Assembly (NCBI GenBank): GCA_002943765.1
Contig: PQWQ01000001.1
Span: forward strand, 4,251,501-4,315,500
Reading direction: 5' to 3'
From: Psoroptes ovis
Lineage: Eukaryota; Arthropoda; Arachnida; Sarcoptiformes; Psoroptidae
Length of the DNA stretch: 64,000 nt
Within the stretch, counting starts at the first letter, position 1. Each line of letters opens with the position of its first letter. Below, in pieces: positions 51,840-64,000 of this stretch. A program made the translations under genes and the position numbers. The notes under the pieces are model-generated. The model did no database searches, was not told where the DNA came from, and worked only from the letters and a program-made list of their open reading frames with translations.

Positions 51840-54800
51840 ATTTTGTTTTTTTAAAAAAAAATCGTGAACATTCCTGATACTAGATGGCGCTATCAAGAAT
51901 TAAATGGCGCCAATTTCAAAAATTTTTTTTTTGAAATGATTCAATTTTAAAACGAAATAAAATTTCACACATTTTTCATTTTTAAAAAAATGAACCTTAA
52001 TTTGCCATTTTTTCTCTCTAGACTAAAATAAACACCAATTTACACCCTTTCAAAATTCTAACAACTCGAACTTTAATCATTTTTATTTTTTGTTTACATT
52101 TGAACATATTCAATTGAATTTTTAAGAATTTTTCAAGATTTGTTGATTTAATGAATTCGCTTCTTTAGTCAGAGAATTAAATATTGATTTATAATAATGA
52201 TTATTACCTAACATAAGGGTAAACTTGAAAATTTAGGCGAAAATCATTCGTCAAACAATGAAAATACATCTAGGAATACATACTTAAAGTATTCAAACAA
52301 ACAACAAATAAGGAATTATTTCAAACAAATATTGACTAATAAATAATAATAATAATAAGAGATCTTAAAAAATTCTTAAGAAATAAATTCAACATTGATT
52401 TATCGATTATTAATAATTTTCATTTTTTTTTTTTTGAACTGGTATTCGTATTGAATGATTTGCCATTGATGATTTTGGTAATCATCAATGACTTGAGAAA
52501 AAGTCTACGATGATTTGGTTCAAATCCATTAACAAAGCGCATTATCTTAAGCAGCTTCGAGGCAAATTTTTTTTTGCTGCTTTGAAGCAAAATAAATTCA
52601 ATCATAAAAGTAATAATTTATAAATAATAATAAACATTAATCAATTGATAATAATCTATAATGCCAAAAATTCAATTATTATTATGGAAAATATGAAGGA
52701 ATTCAGATATATTTTTGATGCATTCATATTATCATAAAGGTAATAATATGAAATGTTTCCCTCAATGGCTACTGGTTTGTTTGTCATTTGATTGGAAGGA
52801 TAATGATGATCATATGATAATGATAAAAATCTGAATTAAATAATGTTCATGATGAACGATCATGGTCAAAGGTATAGGCAGGTGAATGAGGTATTTGGAA
52901 AATTTAGCGTGAATTTAGATTAGACACAATAAATTTGAACGCACCTAATTTTATTATATTTCATATCATTATTTTTCTATAAATTTCAATAGTTTTGCCC
53001 ATCTATTCATGTTTAAATATATTTGTTTTAATTTTTAATTGTAATCATTAATGTTTGTTTATTTTCACTCTTCTTAAAGTTTTAAGTAACTGAGAGTACT
53101 GACAGACTGATTCGACTGGATCAAAATGATCAAAATAATTAGCGGGAAATGTACTTTTTTTGTGGTCACTTGATATTGGTGTGGTGATTATCATCAATGA
53201 TTTTCTAAATTATTTCCTATTTCTTAATTCGCATTAATTTCTAATTTGCTTTATGCATTTTCAATTGATAAATTCAATTTAATTAGTGCAAATATGCATG
53301 CAATGCTTGCTGCCCGTGGAATGGGTTAAGCTGTCAAGCTGCAACTAATGTCAAATGCAATCGATTGTTTTGATATTTTAATTTCTAATAAAGAATTCTA
53401 TGTGAAATTCAGTCATCAATGACTGGTCAATTCGTCAATTGACCATTTTGACAAGTTGTTTTAGATAAAGATGGACGACATTTTAGACGATATCAAATTA
53501 GACAAACGAAATGAAAACACAAGACACATTACTTTAAAACTAATTCGGTGTTTGTTTGCAACAGGTACGAAACAACTGTATACGAATATATACGAAGAAA
53601 TAAGAAATATTTCAGGTATCATCGATCGATTAATATCTGGCTAACAAGATGTGAAAACTTGAAAGCGAATACATTAGATGATGTGGACCACATAATACTA
53701 ATTGAAATGAAATAACTTCTCTTTTATTTTAAAGAAAATATTTAGAGATAATCAACAAACAATGATGATGGTCATAGGTTGACGTGGTCTTTTAGCTATA
53801 CCATCATCATCAACGTGAACATCATTCGTTCGAAAATATCATCGCCAATGGTGGTGGTATTAATAAATGATGATTCTCTTCATCATTTCAAATTACATTA
53901 TCATCATCAAATACCATGAACATAAGCTCTTATATACGAGGCAAACAAATGGATTTCTGTCTGAATAAATTTTGAATGAATTCACTGAAGAGAAATAAAC
54001 ACACATACACACACAAAGATATATTTGTATCAAACTTATACGAGCATACGACCATACGAACACACACAAAACGAAACACACATGTATTTAAATCTATTTG
54101 AAAATTTTAAAAATTCAAAAATTACGAGCAACAGGTATTTTCGTTTTGAACTCCATTTTGTCCGACCAAATGTTTGTATATGTGTTTGTATGTACGTATA
54201 TATGATTTACCTGTAAAAATACCTGTTGTTTTTTTTGTGGCTCAAACATTGCTTGTTCCCTATACAAATAATAATAAATGAATATACGAAGATATAAGAA
54301 TTATATGAACGAAGAACACAACGAAAACCACACAAACACTTGTTGCTTGCTTCAGTTTAGTTCTTCGTCGAAGAAAAAAAAACTTGTGCTTTTCCGACAA
54401 CATCGCAGCAGCAAGCACAAGCACAGCTATGGACTAATGTGAATGAATTCTTCAGCAAGCTTTTGCTGGGCAAGCAAGCTCTTATATTCGAGCGAATATT
54501 AGTCGAAATTAAAGTTACCTTTGATTAAATATATTCAATGTATACGAGTGAATATTTGTTCACCACATTTGAAAAAAATACATTTTCAATCCAATCCTAT
54601 GATGATGATCGTGGAAGAAAATATGCAACAACAAGAAGACTTATTTCAACGATTATCAAACTGAATTCAAGATTCATTTTAAATCATTATTATTTATGAA
54701 TTTATTATTAATATTTTATCATCATCATCATCATTTCTCGTGAACATCGTGTGTATGTGTGTGTGGATGTTTTTGATTTCTGAAAAAATTTCTGAAAAAA

Positions 54801-55424
54801 TTTCACGTATTCAATCGCCACCGCTATTGTTCCGCTATGATTCAACGATTCGATTGATTCATTTAAATTTTATCGAAATTAGTGAATTCTTCTTAATTCA
54901 AGTGCAATATTTGTTTTTTTCCAATGCTTATGGTCATCATTATCAACAAAAGTTCCTAGAAAATATTCAATGAATTCCTATTTTTACTGAAATGAATCAA
55001 ATTCAAATAAATTCGTTCATTTGAATTTCTTTGGTATTGTTCATAAATTTTCCATCGATCAATCGGGTGAATCATATCAGCTACCAACTATCAACTATCG
55101 ATTCATATTTTTGTTTTAAATTGTTACATGTTGTTGTTGTGGTCAAAGAAGAAATTTCAAAACATTCAATTGTTCAACACATTCGACAATTGTTTATCAT
55201 CAATTGAATATAAACGACAATGATCAACAAACCATCAAATTTACTACAATCACAAATATCACTAATTTTACCGACAATTTTCATTGAATAAAAGCTCAGA
55301 AAAAAAAAACAATTATCATCGTGTGTGTTTGTGTGTTTGTTTATGTTTAGTTGTTTATTCATATTTATATTTATAATGTAATTATTAATTAGTAAACAAT
55401 AAACAAAAAACTCAAAACAAAATT
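51840..55424. other. Spacer without a supported gene
   Basis: It begins with TAGATGGCGCT (51881-51891) and AATGGCGCC (51904-51912) just after the coiled-coil gene. The rest is AT-rich with simple repeats. No reading frame has a recognisable domain. The last few hundred bases are probably the promoter and 5' UTR of the myosin gene. Confidence 0.55.
51881..51912 (+). promoter_or_regulatory. CTCF/YY1-like motif TAGATGGCGCT
   Basis: The 11-mer is identical to that at 42794-42804 and followed 12 bases later by AATGGCGCC. AGATGGCGC matches the core of arthropod CTCF-type sites and overlaps the YY1/Pho ATGGC core. Assignment to either protein is inference. Confidence 0.4.
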
Positions 55425-55691
55425 ATGGCCATAAAAACAACAACAACGACATCAAATACACCGGCAAATACATCATCAGAACAGCAAATATCATCATCAT
55501 CAACATCATCCTCGATACAACATCTACAATCACCAACAACGATGATGATGATGAATAATTTAAACAAAATTGAAAATGTTAATAATGGTGATGATTGCGA
55601 TGATGACGATGATGATGATAATAATAATGATGATGATGATGATCAATTGATTCGGCCATCGACACCGAAACCAATTGAATCGTTTAAAATT
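55425..55691 (+). CDS. Unconventional myosin, coding exon 1 (partial gene)
   Basis: It encodes 89 residues from MAIKTTTTTSNTPANT: a Thr/Ser/Gln-rich start, then a long Asp/Asn run, then RPSTPKPIESFKI. It ends at AAAATT|GTAAGT (phase 0), which joins in frame to GDPVWF at 62666. The acidic head is not typical of myosins and is specific to this lineage or a mis-called 5' end. Confidence 0.72.
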
Positions 55692-58600
55692 GTAAGTATT
55701 TGATTATGAGATTGGCTATGTATATGGTGCATACCTTACACATACACCTTGAGATGCATACCTTTTACACACACACATACACTAACAGGCGCACACCTTT
55801 AAACATCAGAAGATTCATAAATATTCGAGTGATTTTCCCTGAATCCACCAATCACAAATTCAAAGATCAATTCAAAAACTAAATTTCAATTTTCAATTGT
55901 ATTTGGCCCAATTTTGCATATTTTGATTTATATGCTCACTCAATGATTCAAATGAATTGTGAAAACAAAGATGCAAAGGTATACGTTTTTAAAAGGTACA
56001 TACCTTTGATTGTTTTGTTATTTTTATCATTTTTCAACTAGTCAATTTTCAATTCAAAAATTTCAATGATTAATTGAAATGCATTGAATTGGCTTCTGGT
56101 TTGGCTTCATTGTGAAACTATGATTGCTAAATGGTCAAATGTTTAATCATACAAATAGTACACATATGACCATTAATCATTCAAGAAATTTTCAAAAAAT
56201 CTTGTTCAAGTTATTTTCGAAACATCCAAAATTGTTTATTGTGAAATTGTGATTAAATTGAAATTGAAACTTTGAATCAATCAATTTTTATTTTCGATTG
56301 ATCTGTAATCAAAGAGTTGAACGAAAATATTTTGAAATGTAAAATTTGACATTTTGAGCAGATATTACAAACATTCAAAACATTTCTATTTTTTTTGCTC
56401 AAAATTTGACATGATATCTGACTGTTTCTCAACAATACAAATGGCCACATTCACCAGAATGATATGTGTGTGTATTATCATATCGTTGAAATGAAATACA
56501 CTTGTCCATGCGTATGCATGCATTCACCAATGGTAAAAATTATGTAAAAATAGATTGATAGATGTACATGAATGAATAATACCTGTCATTTGTCCATGTT
56601 ACTGATGGACATTGCCATCAACCAATGAAGATTGCAATGTTTTACAGTGTCATTGCATATGATGATAATGGTTCAGATGTCTTTGATGATTATTTTTCAA
56701 AAAATTTCATGTCTAAATTTGACATTAAATTATACATATCTGCAGGGATACAATGACAAATTTTAATTTGAATCATTTCGAATGTTCATCATTGACTTGA
56801 TCCATTCGTGGATTCGCCTTGGATTCAGCTAAAACGTTCAAAAACTTCCAAAAAATGAACGAATTGAATGGAATAATGAATGAATGGATTAAACAGCTTG
56901 AATCTTGGACAATTAAGATTATCCATGAATACCTTTGAATATCTTTGAACATGTTTGAATTTAAATATGTTTGAATCATTCAAATCATGCTCAATTCAAT
57001 GTTTTACTGTGAAAAAGAGTTGGACAATTTCAATGATGATTTCAAGAAGAATGTTTCAGAAATTTCAAACAGAAATTTGTTACAAAATTTTTTCTCACTT
57101 CTTAATTATTGAATCGAATATGATGATTGATTGTTCCACTGAGTTAGTTGTTAATTTTAATGTTGGTGGTGGATGTTTTGCATAGTCACTGTGTGTCAAT
57201 GTAATCAAATACCTTCAAATGGTAATTGTATCCCTTGTTTGTGAATTTGTATGCTAAACAATTCATAACTATTTTTGGAAATGATCCAAAATGATTAAAA
57301 ATGAATTTTGAAATAATGATTTTGAAATATATTTTGAATTAATTACAAATTACAACAAATTCATCTGAACTTGTCAGGCAGAAATTTTTCATTTCAATCG
57401 GTAAGATGCTGGCAATTCATTGGAATTCGTGCATATTATGACGTACTAATACGTCAATGGCATTTGATATGATAGACGCAAAAAACGTACTAATACGTAT
57501 TTAAATAATTTTGATCCGAATATCCCTGCTTGCATTTTTAAAATTAATTTCACAAATGATAATTATCACATGAACAAAAAACCGAATGACAAATCTTATT
57601 TGATGGTTAAACAAAAATTTGAATTTTTCCCATTCACCGAATCGGCAAAAATTTTCGTAAAAATCATTGATAGCAATGAATCAATGATTTTCAAGTCGAA
57701 AAATGAATGGAAAATATATGCAAATTGACCTTTGTTCAAGAACGAAAATATCACATATTTCATATATTCACAAGTCATTGAAATAAATCATCAAAATAAC
57801 AAAGATAAAATAAGACAAAAACAAAAACGAATGATGACAATTGTCACACAATTGTCGAAGCCAACATTTGAGCCGAAAAACAGAAAAACAAAACAAAACA
57901 CATCATCTAATCTATGATGACATAATAATGATGATAATGACGATAATAATAATCATCATCATCATCATCATCATGGACATATAAACAATGAATGAATATA
58001 TGAGTATTTATATGTTTATCATTTGAAAAATGATAATGTATTCAAATAACCAAGAAATGGCAATGAACAAGTTTTTTTTGTTTTTGTTGATGCTCATCAT
58101 AAGACATCAGGTACAATGACCAGGTGATTGGTGAATGTGTGTGTGTGAGTGCTTGCAGCAGCAACACACACACATCGATTGCATCAACAACAACAACATT
58201 ATCGTCGATGGCGACCACATAGACAGCACCAACACCATCAGTACCATCAATATGATAATTTAGATTCGAACATTTTCGAACGATGATTAGACATTTTTCG
58301 TTTTTTTGCTGTTGCTTCTTCGACGGTGTCTTCATCGATGTCTTCATCAGTGTTTTCAGCAGTTTTTGTTGTTGTTTTTGACCATTGATCATTTAATAAA
58401 TACTTGAATATTTAATGATAATGAATTGATGATTATTTGTCAAACAATACTTGAAGGGTCAGTATGGTCTTAGAATGATCGATAGTGGCCAGAAGAGATT
58501 GTTTAAGATTGTCTTATCATTGAAAATCATATAATCAATTTAGTGTTAATCAATTAAGCTTGATTTTGAAGAATGAATGGAGAGATTTTCAACGATTTTC

Positions 58601-61600
58601 ACCTAAATTTATCAAATCTTCATTGATCAATCATATAATTGTTTAGAATCATAATCTCATTAAGTTATGATCAATAATTCAATGAGAAATGAAAATTATC
58701 GAGAAATGATAATTAAAATTGATCGATTATGATGACAATTGTTCATATTTTAAATTTCTGGTGACCCACAATTCAGTTACTTTGTCAGTTATTGTTACTA
58801 GAATTCTTCGAAAAAAAATATTTACTCAAGGTTTCATACCTCATACATCATCAATATTTGACCAGTATCTTATCAATCGAACGATAATTTTCAATCTTCG
58901 GAAATTCGAATGTTCAACATGAATTAGATTCCCATAAAATTTTGAATTTCTTGCATTTTCTTGAGAATTTGTGAAAACTGATAAATTCAATATGAACAAT
59001 GATCAATATCTCTCGATCATCATCATCAATCACCGATATTTATCAATTCCCATATTTATTTAGTAATGTTTACCACCATCTTCGCATGTGAACCTTTTAA
59101 AAGATATTTAAAAGGTTGATTTAAGCTTGAAAAACTTGACAAAAACCATGTCAAAAAAGGTAAACATTTGTTTATGGGAAATTTCTCAGACGATTTATCA
59201 ATTAATGATACCAAAGATACCAATGATAATAATGTGGCAAAGAAAGAATGGTAATTTCAAACATTTTCCAATGATAATTTTCGAAAAATGAAGACATTTT
59301 CAAGGTATAAAATTACCAAAAATCATTTTCCATTCGATGAACAACGAATGTTGCAGACGTTTGACATGATATTTTCTCAATTAATTACCATAAATCACTG
59401 ATTAATCATCTGCCATTCGATTGGTCGATTCGACTTGTGATTATATTGATATGTTTTCCATGGCTACATCTTGCATCATGATACAGGCTTGAACCATCGA
59501 TTGATTTCTTCGTGGTTCCCGAAGTTTTTACAGATTTTTTTCCGTTGAGTAAAAAAAATCAAAGTGTTGAAATAACCTCGAACATGATTTAAATCTTCGT
59601 TGATCATTCGTTCATTCATTCATTCATTAATTTCTGTTTGTAGGAAGTCAATTTCATATGTGTCCATTTAATTATATTAAATCGACAAATGTGTTTTCAC
59701 ATTCATTCAATGATAACTGATTGAATTTTTGTCTGTCATCAGAGAAGAAAAGGAAAGGAAAACATGAAAAAAACACCGAGAAGAAAATCTCTTCCTAAAT
59801 AATTAAAACAAAATGAATTAAATCAATGATGAAGATAAAATAATTAAAAAAAAAACTGCAAAAAACACAGGGGATGATAGCCTCGATGAGCGTACTACGA
59901 AGACTGCCGAAGAAATATGTGTTTATGACCGAAATAAATGGATGGATGGATGGATGGATATTCAATTTCATTTCACTGGATGTATTTGCACGTTTTTCTT
60001 GTTTATTTTTTTACTTCGTGTTATTCAATCAACAACGATGATGATGATGATGATCATCCATTACAGACTATTGGATATTTATTGAAATGCATTGAAAATC
60101 GTCAGAAAACAAAAACAAAAACAAACTTTTGATTACTTGTGATAACTTGCATAAACAAATACACATATATATTAGACAAACTCAATCAATTAATGGCAGA
60201 TCAACTCGGGGAAAAATCTTGTGTTGAAAATGTTTAAATGTAAATTATTATGTTTAATACGTTACAATACATCACTATACATCAAAATACACATAAAAAT
60301 ACGTTAAAATACACACTAAAACACACAGAAATCATGTATCGAAATTGATTAATAAAACGTAAGATTCATTAATTCAATACGATATTCGTTACATAACATA
60401 ATAACATTCCATCGTAAATCGATGGGAATCAATAGGAGTTGATTAAAATGAATTCGATCGTAAATTATTGATTTAATCAATAATTCATTCATTCAAATAC
60501 ATTTTCATTTTCAATTTATTGTTTCATTCAATTTAAATTATCAAATATTTACGGCGGTGATTTATTGCGGAGAGAGCGAGATAGGCCGCAGCGAGAAAAT
60601 ATTGATGCGGTTACGAGGAAGGGATTAGAAATGAATTAGACATTTATTAAATACACATGAAAATGTATTCATTTTTTTTATTATTTTTAATATATTCATA
60701 ACATCGATTAGCCTAAATTCAATGAATGAATTCATTAAATAAATACACACACGAGAACACACTTGAACACACACAAATACACACCACACAATTGAAATTA
60801 ATTACCTGCATATTTCATATTTTATGATCATCTCGTTATTACACAACATTCCAACAACATCATCAACCATTAACAATTACAATTAACAATTATCGTGATT
60901 ATTTAATAATAATCATCATCAAAGCTGATCATATTTAATCATGTTTTAAATCACATATTAACCGTTGTTTTTTCTCTGATGATGACCATATGAAATTAAT
61001 ATTTGAAATCTGTATTTAAGATTACGTAATCTTGCGTAATGATATATTAATTATTCAATATTTAATCTAATGATGGTACCATTAGTACCAAATATTCAAG
61101 GTTTGAATATGAAATATTTAAATATAAATTTTGAAAGAATGAAATGAAAATGTCATCATCAACAAAAATTTAAATAAATAAAAGGGATTTCATCTACTTA
61201 CATGTTTTCATATGAATAATTTTTAGATTATTATTATGTAACAATTGTAGCAAATGATTTGATGATGATGATTATGATGATGATAATGTTTTCAATGTTA
61301 TATGTTCGTTCGTGAATGATAATTTATTTTTTCTTGGAGCTCATGAGCTCTAAAAAATAGAATGTTTATTTTATTTTTAGTCATGTTCTTCGATGATGAC
61401 GATGATGATGATGTTGATGATAATGTTTTTCATTATCATTGCAGTCGAATTCATGAATCAATGATGTAAACATCATGATTTTCCATTCGCTGGTTGATCG
61501 GTCTTTCTGGTTGTAATGATATGATCAAAACAATCATTGAATGATAATTTAGATTTTAGGCAAACAAATAAACGGTAAAAAAGTCCATTATCATTGTTGA

Positions 61601-62665
61601 ATCGTCTGTCGATTGATTTAAATGATGTAAATGTCTGTGTGGAATGAAATTTATATCAATTCAGATTGGCCTAAATGAATACATGTTGACGCCTTTGCTA
61701 CGATCGTTTGATTGTGAACCAGATTTAGGGTAATAATTTTTAAAAGATTTAAAAAAGATCAAAATTTTGGGCGTTGGACATTTTCAAGGTAAATGATAAT
61801 GGCAATGGTGATGATCATTTTCATCATTTGAAATAACAATGATGATAATGATAATAATTTAAATTAATCCATTCAATTCGCAATGAATCTTTCAAATCGT
61901 TTTTTCTTCAATATAAATCGTTAATAGATTGTCATATCCATGTAAAATTGATGCTTCAAATTGTTCCAAATGTCAAGACATAAAGGTCTTCAGGCAATTT
62001 AATTGAATTTAATGATAATGGATCGGGCGTATTGTTTTCAAAAATTTTGATACGTCTTTGATGAGTGACAATTTTCGGATGTTTTGGCGCCATCAAAACA
62101 AAGTAAATCATTGAGTCATTGTTATTTAATCAAAAATCATTGTTCCAATTGAAAATTGTCTTCTAATTTGTTGACAATTTAATTGTATCAATTTCAAATT
62201 CAAATATTAACAAATAATCGGGACTAATTATCATGTTTAATTGTATCGATTCAATTATTATCATGATTTTTGGTGATGATTCAATTTTTTTTTTTTTTTG
62301 ATATTAAGAAATGAAGAAATTTTCATATGAAATGAATCGTTGAAACAATTCAAATTTGTTTGAATCATTTCAATGAAATTATCTTGTTAAGGTCAAATAT
62401 TTTATTGTTTATTGGTGCATTGTTTTATTTATTTATTTATTTATCAAAAATATCAAACAAAGCAAGGTTGAATTTAATTTGATGATGATTCAAATTACAT
62501 TGTAAATCAAAGAGTATTGTTTTCAAAATGGAAATTTGTTCCAAATAATTCATATTTCAACATTTCACACAAAGCAACTAATACTGGTTCAATGGTGAAA
62601 TTTATGAATAAATTTTTAATTTTCACGTTCATTTCTAATAATTGATTTCATTGTTGTTATTGTAG
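55692..62665. other. Myosin gene intron 1, ~7 kb
   Basis: This AT-rich intron has GAT microsatellites, a (GATG)n run at 59937-59955, a direct repeat ACGTACTAATACGT (57441-57454 and 57485-57498) and a GC-richer patch at 60551-60640. No nested gene was recognised. Confidence 0.6.
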
Positions 62666-62815
62666 GGCGATCCAGTTTGGTTCAATGATGGTATCAATGA
62701 ACCATTGATGCCAGGAATCGTGAATGAATGTTCTGAATCGAATCAAATTATAATCGTTAAAAATGCTATAATTACATCGATCAAAGAAGACAATCATGAT
62801 AATCAAGCGCAACAG
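62666..62815 (+). CDS. Unconventional myosin, coding exon 2
   Basis: Fifty codons begin GDPVWFNDGINEPLMPG. This is the SH3-like N-terminal subdomain of myosin heavy chains, most like class VII (GDxVW...xxGxV). Borders are TATTGTAG|GGCGAT and GCAACAG|GTATGT, phase 0 at both ends. Confidence 0.82.
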
Positions 62816-62969
62816 GTATGTATGATGCTTATTATGCTATATAAAGATTAATCGAAGATTTAATTCAATTATCTTCAATTTTTCTTTGCTTCAAATCAAA
62901 ATTTGATTTTTTTTTTAAATCGATTATCTTCAAAAATGGATTGATTAATCGATTGATCATTGCCAATAG

Positions 62970-63091
62970 AATCAAGAATTTGAAATACAAAATACACCGA
63001 ATAATATACGAAAACGTATGGATTTCGTTGCATCTACGGCCAATAATCAACCGAATGAAATGGATGGTATCGATGATATGATTAATTTAAA
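62970..63091 (+). CDS. Unconventional myosin, coding exon 3
   Basis: It reads NQEFEIQNTPNNIRKRMDFV and ends EMDGIDDMINLK, which corresponds to the GVDDMxxL lead-in to the motor domain. It ends AATTTAAA|GTAAGT in phase 2, so the next exon should supply the L-x-DLNE segment; that exon is not found before 64000. Motor, neck and tail therefore lie outside the window. GIDDMINL is the main reason for calling a MyTH4-FERM type myosin (VII/X/XV/XXII). Confidence 0.82.
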
Positions 63092-64000
63092 GTAAGTTTT
63101 TTTCCATATCTCCTTGATCTATGAATTGATTGATTATTTATTGAATTACAATTGATGATCAATGATCAATTAAATTCCCTTTTGATCATTGATCATAGAC
63201 ACAACCAACAACAAATTGAATACCATCGTTGCGCAGACATGTTTCGCATTGTTTCGTGATTTTATTTATTTATCTACATTTCTGATTCATTCATTTATTG
63301 AATATTGAAATGTAAATATCTTCACATTCTCTCTGAAAATTCATTCTTAGACACACACACACACACAACAAACAATGGTCACGATATTTTTCATTGAAAA
63401 TTTCAATTTTCAAAAAAAAAAAAAAAAAAACATTTTCATTGAATTAAATTTCATTCACCATATTCCCTCTATCTCTTTCACCATGTATTTTCAACCTGAT
63501 GAATATCTTTTTTCATCATCATAATCAATTTACCATCATTCAATATACAGTTATTATTAAGTGATTAATAATAACATTATATTAAATTGCTCAGAGATCA
63601 AGGATTTCAATTTTTAAGAAATATTTTTTCCATTCTGTGAATCTGGTTTAAAATTATTATTATTACATTTGATTATGATCATCAAATCAAATAATAAGAT
63701 ATGAATGAATGAATGAAATGAAATGAATGCATTATTATGATGATAATAATAATAATAATGAATTCTTATGATGATAATCATAATAACAATGATCATAATA
63801 ATCATAATGATAAGAAATAATATCGATTGAATTCAATTTGATTACTTATTGGATTTACCAATTTTTGCTTTTTTTTTGAACCTGACTTGGGCTACTACAT
63901 GTGTGTGTGTGTGTGTAGTTACGATGATAATAATAATAATCACAAGTCTAGAAAGATTCAAGTAATTCAATCAAATATTCAATTTATTTCTTTTCTTATT
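63092..64000. other. Myosin intron, running off the window edge
   Basis: AT-rich with (AC)n at about 63353-63366, poly(A) at about 63412-63430 and (GT)n at about 63900-63917. No further exon is supported. Confidence 0.6.

Noticed and set aside
63201..63260. Possible fourth myosin exon reading HNQQQIEYHRCADMFRIVS
   Set aside because: The acceptor and phase fit, but it ends in a stop within 20 codons and lacks the L-x-DLNE sequence expected after DDMINL.

Overview
This window looks like nuclear DNA from a small arthropod, most likely an acariform (dust or itch type) mite. It is strongly AT-rich and full of ATG/AAT/CAA-type simple repeats. Its genes have introns with GT..AG borders, many of them only 55-110 bp. 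The encoded proteins carry long Gln, His, Asn and Ser runs and are metazoan families (LARP4, RanBP1, centrin, PIG-L, mRpL23, myosin). The species assignment is inference; no marker gene is present to fix it. All gene models below come from reading frames, splice-site phase and recognised motifs, with no transcript support.

Layout. 1-12.3 kb: no gene supported; AT-rich spacer with a TTAGG-containing 30-bp minisatellite, a GC-richer island with a perfect hairpin, and homopolymer tracts. 12.4-37.6 kb: one very large five-exon gene for a La-related protein of the LARP4/4B type (about 2,157 aa by my splicing, far longer than vertebrate LARP4), spread over two introns of about 9 and 9.7 kb. Inside its first intron, in antisense orientation, sits a nearly complete 4.8-kb DNA transposon (15073-19891) with about 340-350 bp terminal inverted repeats, a two-exon DDE transposase ending in a SWIM zinc finger, and an upstream zinc-finger ORF. 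37.6-41.0 kb: low-complexity spacer and the LARP4 3' region.

41.0-51.8 kb: a compact cluster of nine genes whose strands alternate strictly: trypsin-fold protein (+), PIG-L (-), TPR/CCCH protein (+), RanBP1 (-), mRpL23 (+), centrin (-), TSSK-like pseudokinase (+), ANKRD54-like (-), coiled-coil protein (+). Four divergent pairs share promoters of 190-345 bp, and two convergent pairs have candidate poly(A) signals inside the neighbour's coding sequence. An identical 11-mer TAGATGGCGCT (CTCF/YY1-like) occurs inside the first divergent spacer and just beyond the last gene.

55.4-64.0 kb: the first three coding exons of an unconventional myosin (class VII/X/XV/XXII type N-terminus), with a 7-kb first intron; the motor domain lies beyond the window edge.

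The most unusual items are the SWIM-fused DDE transposon with its internal palindrome, the trypsin-fold protein that has lost its secretion/activation N-terminus and the 191-220 disulfide, the triply degenerate Ser-rich pseudokinase, the giant low-complexity LARP4 with a PAM2-like motif in its last exon, and the strictly alternating gene cluster.
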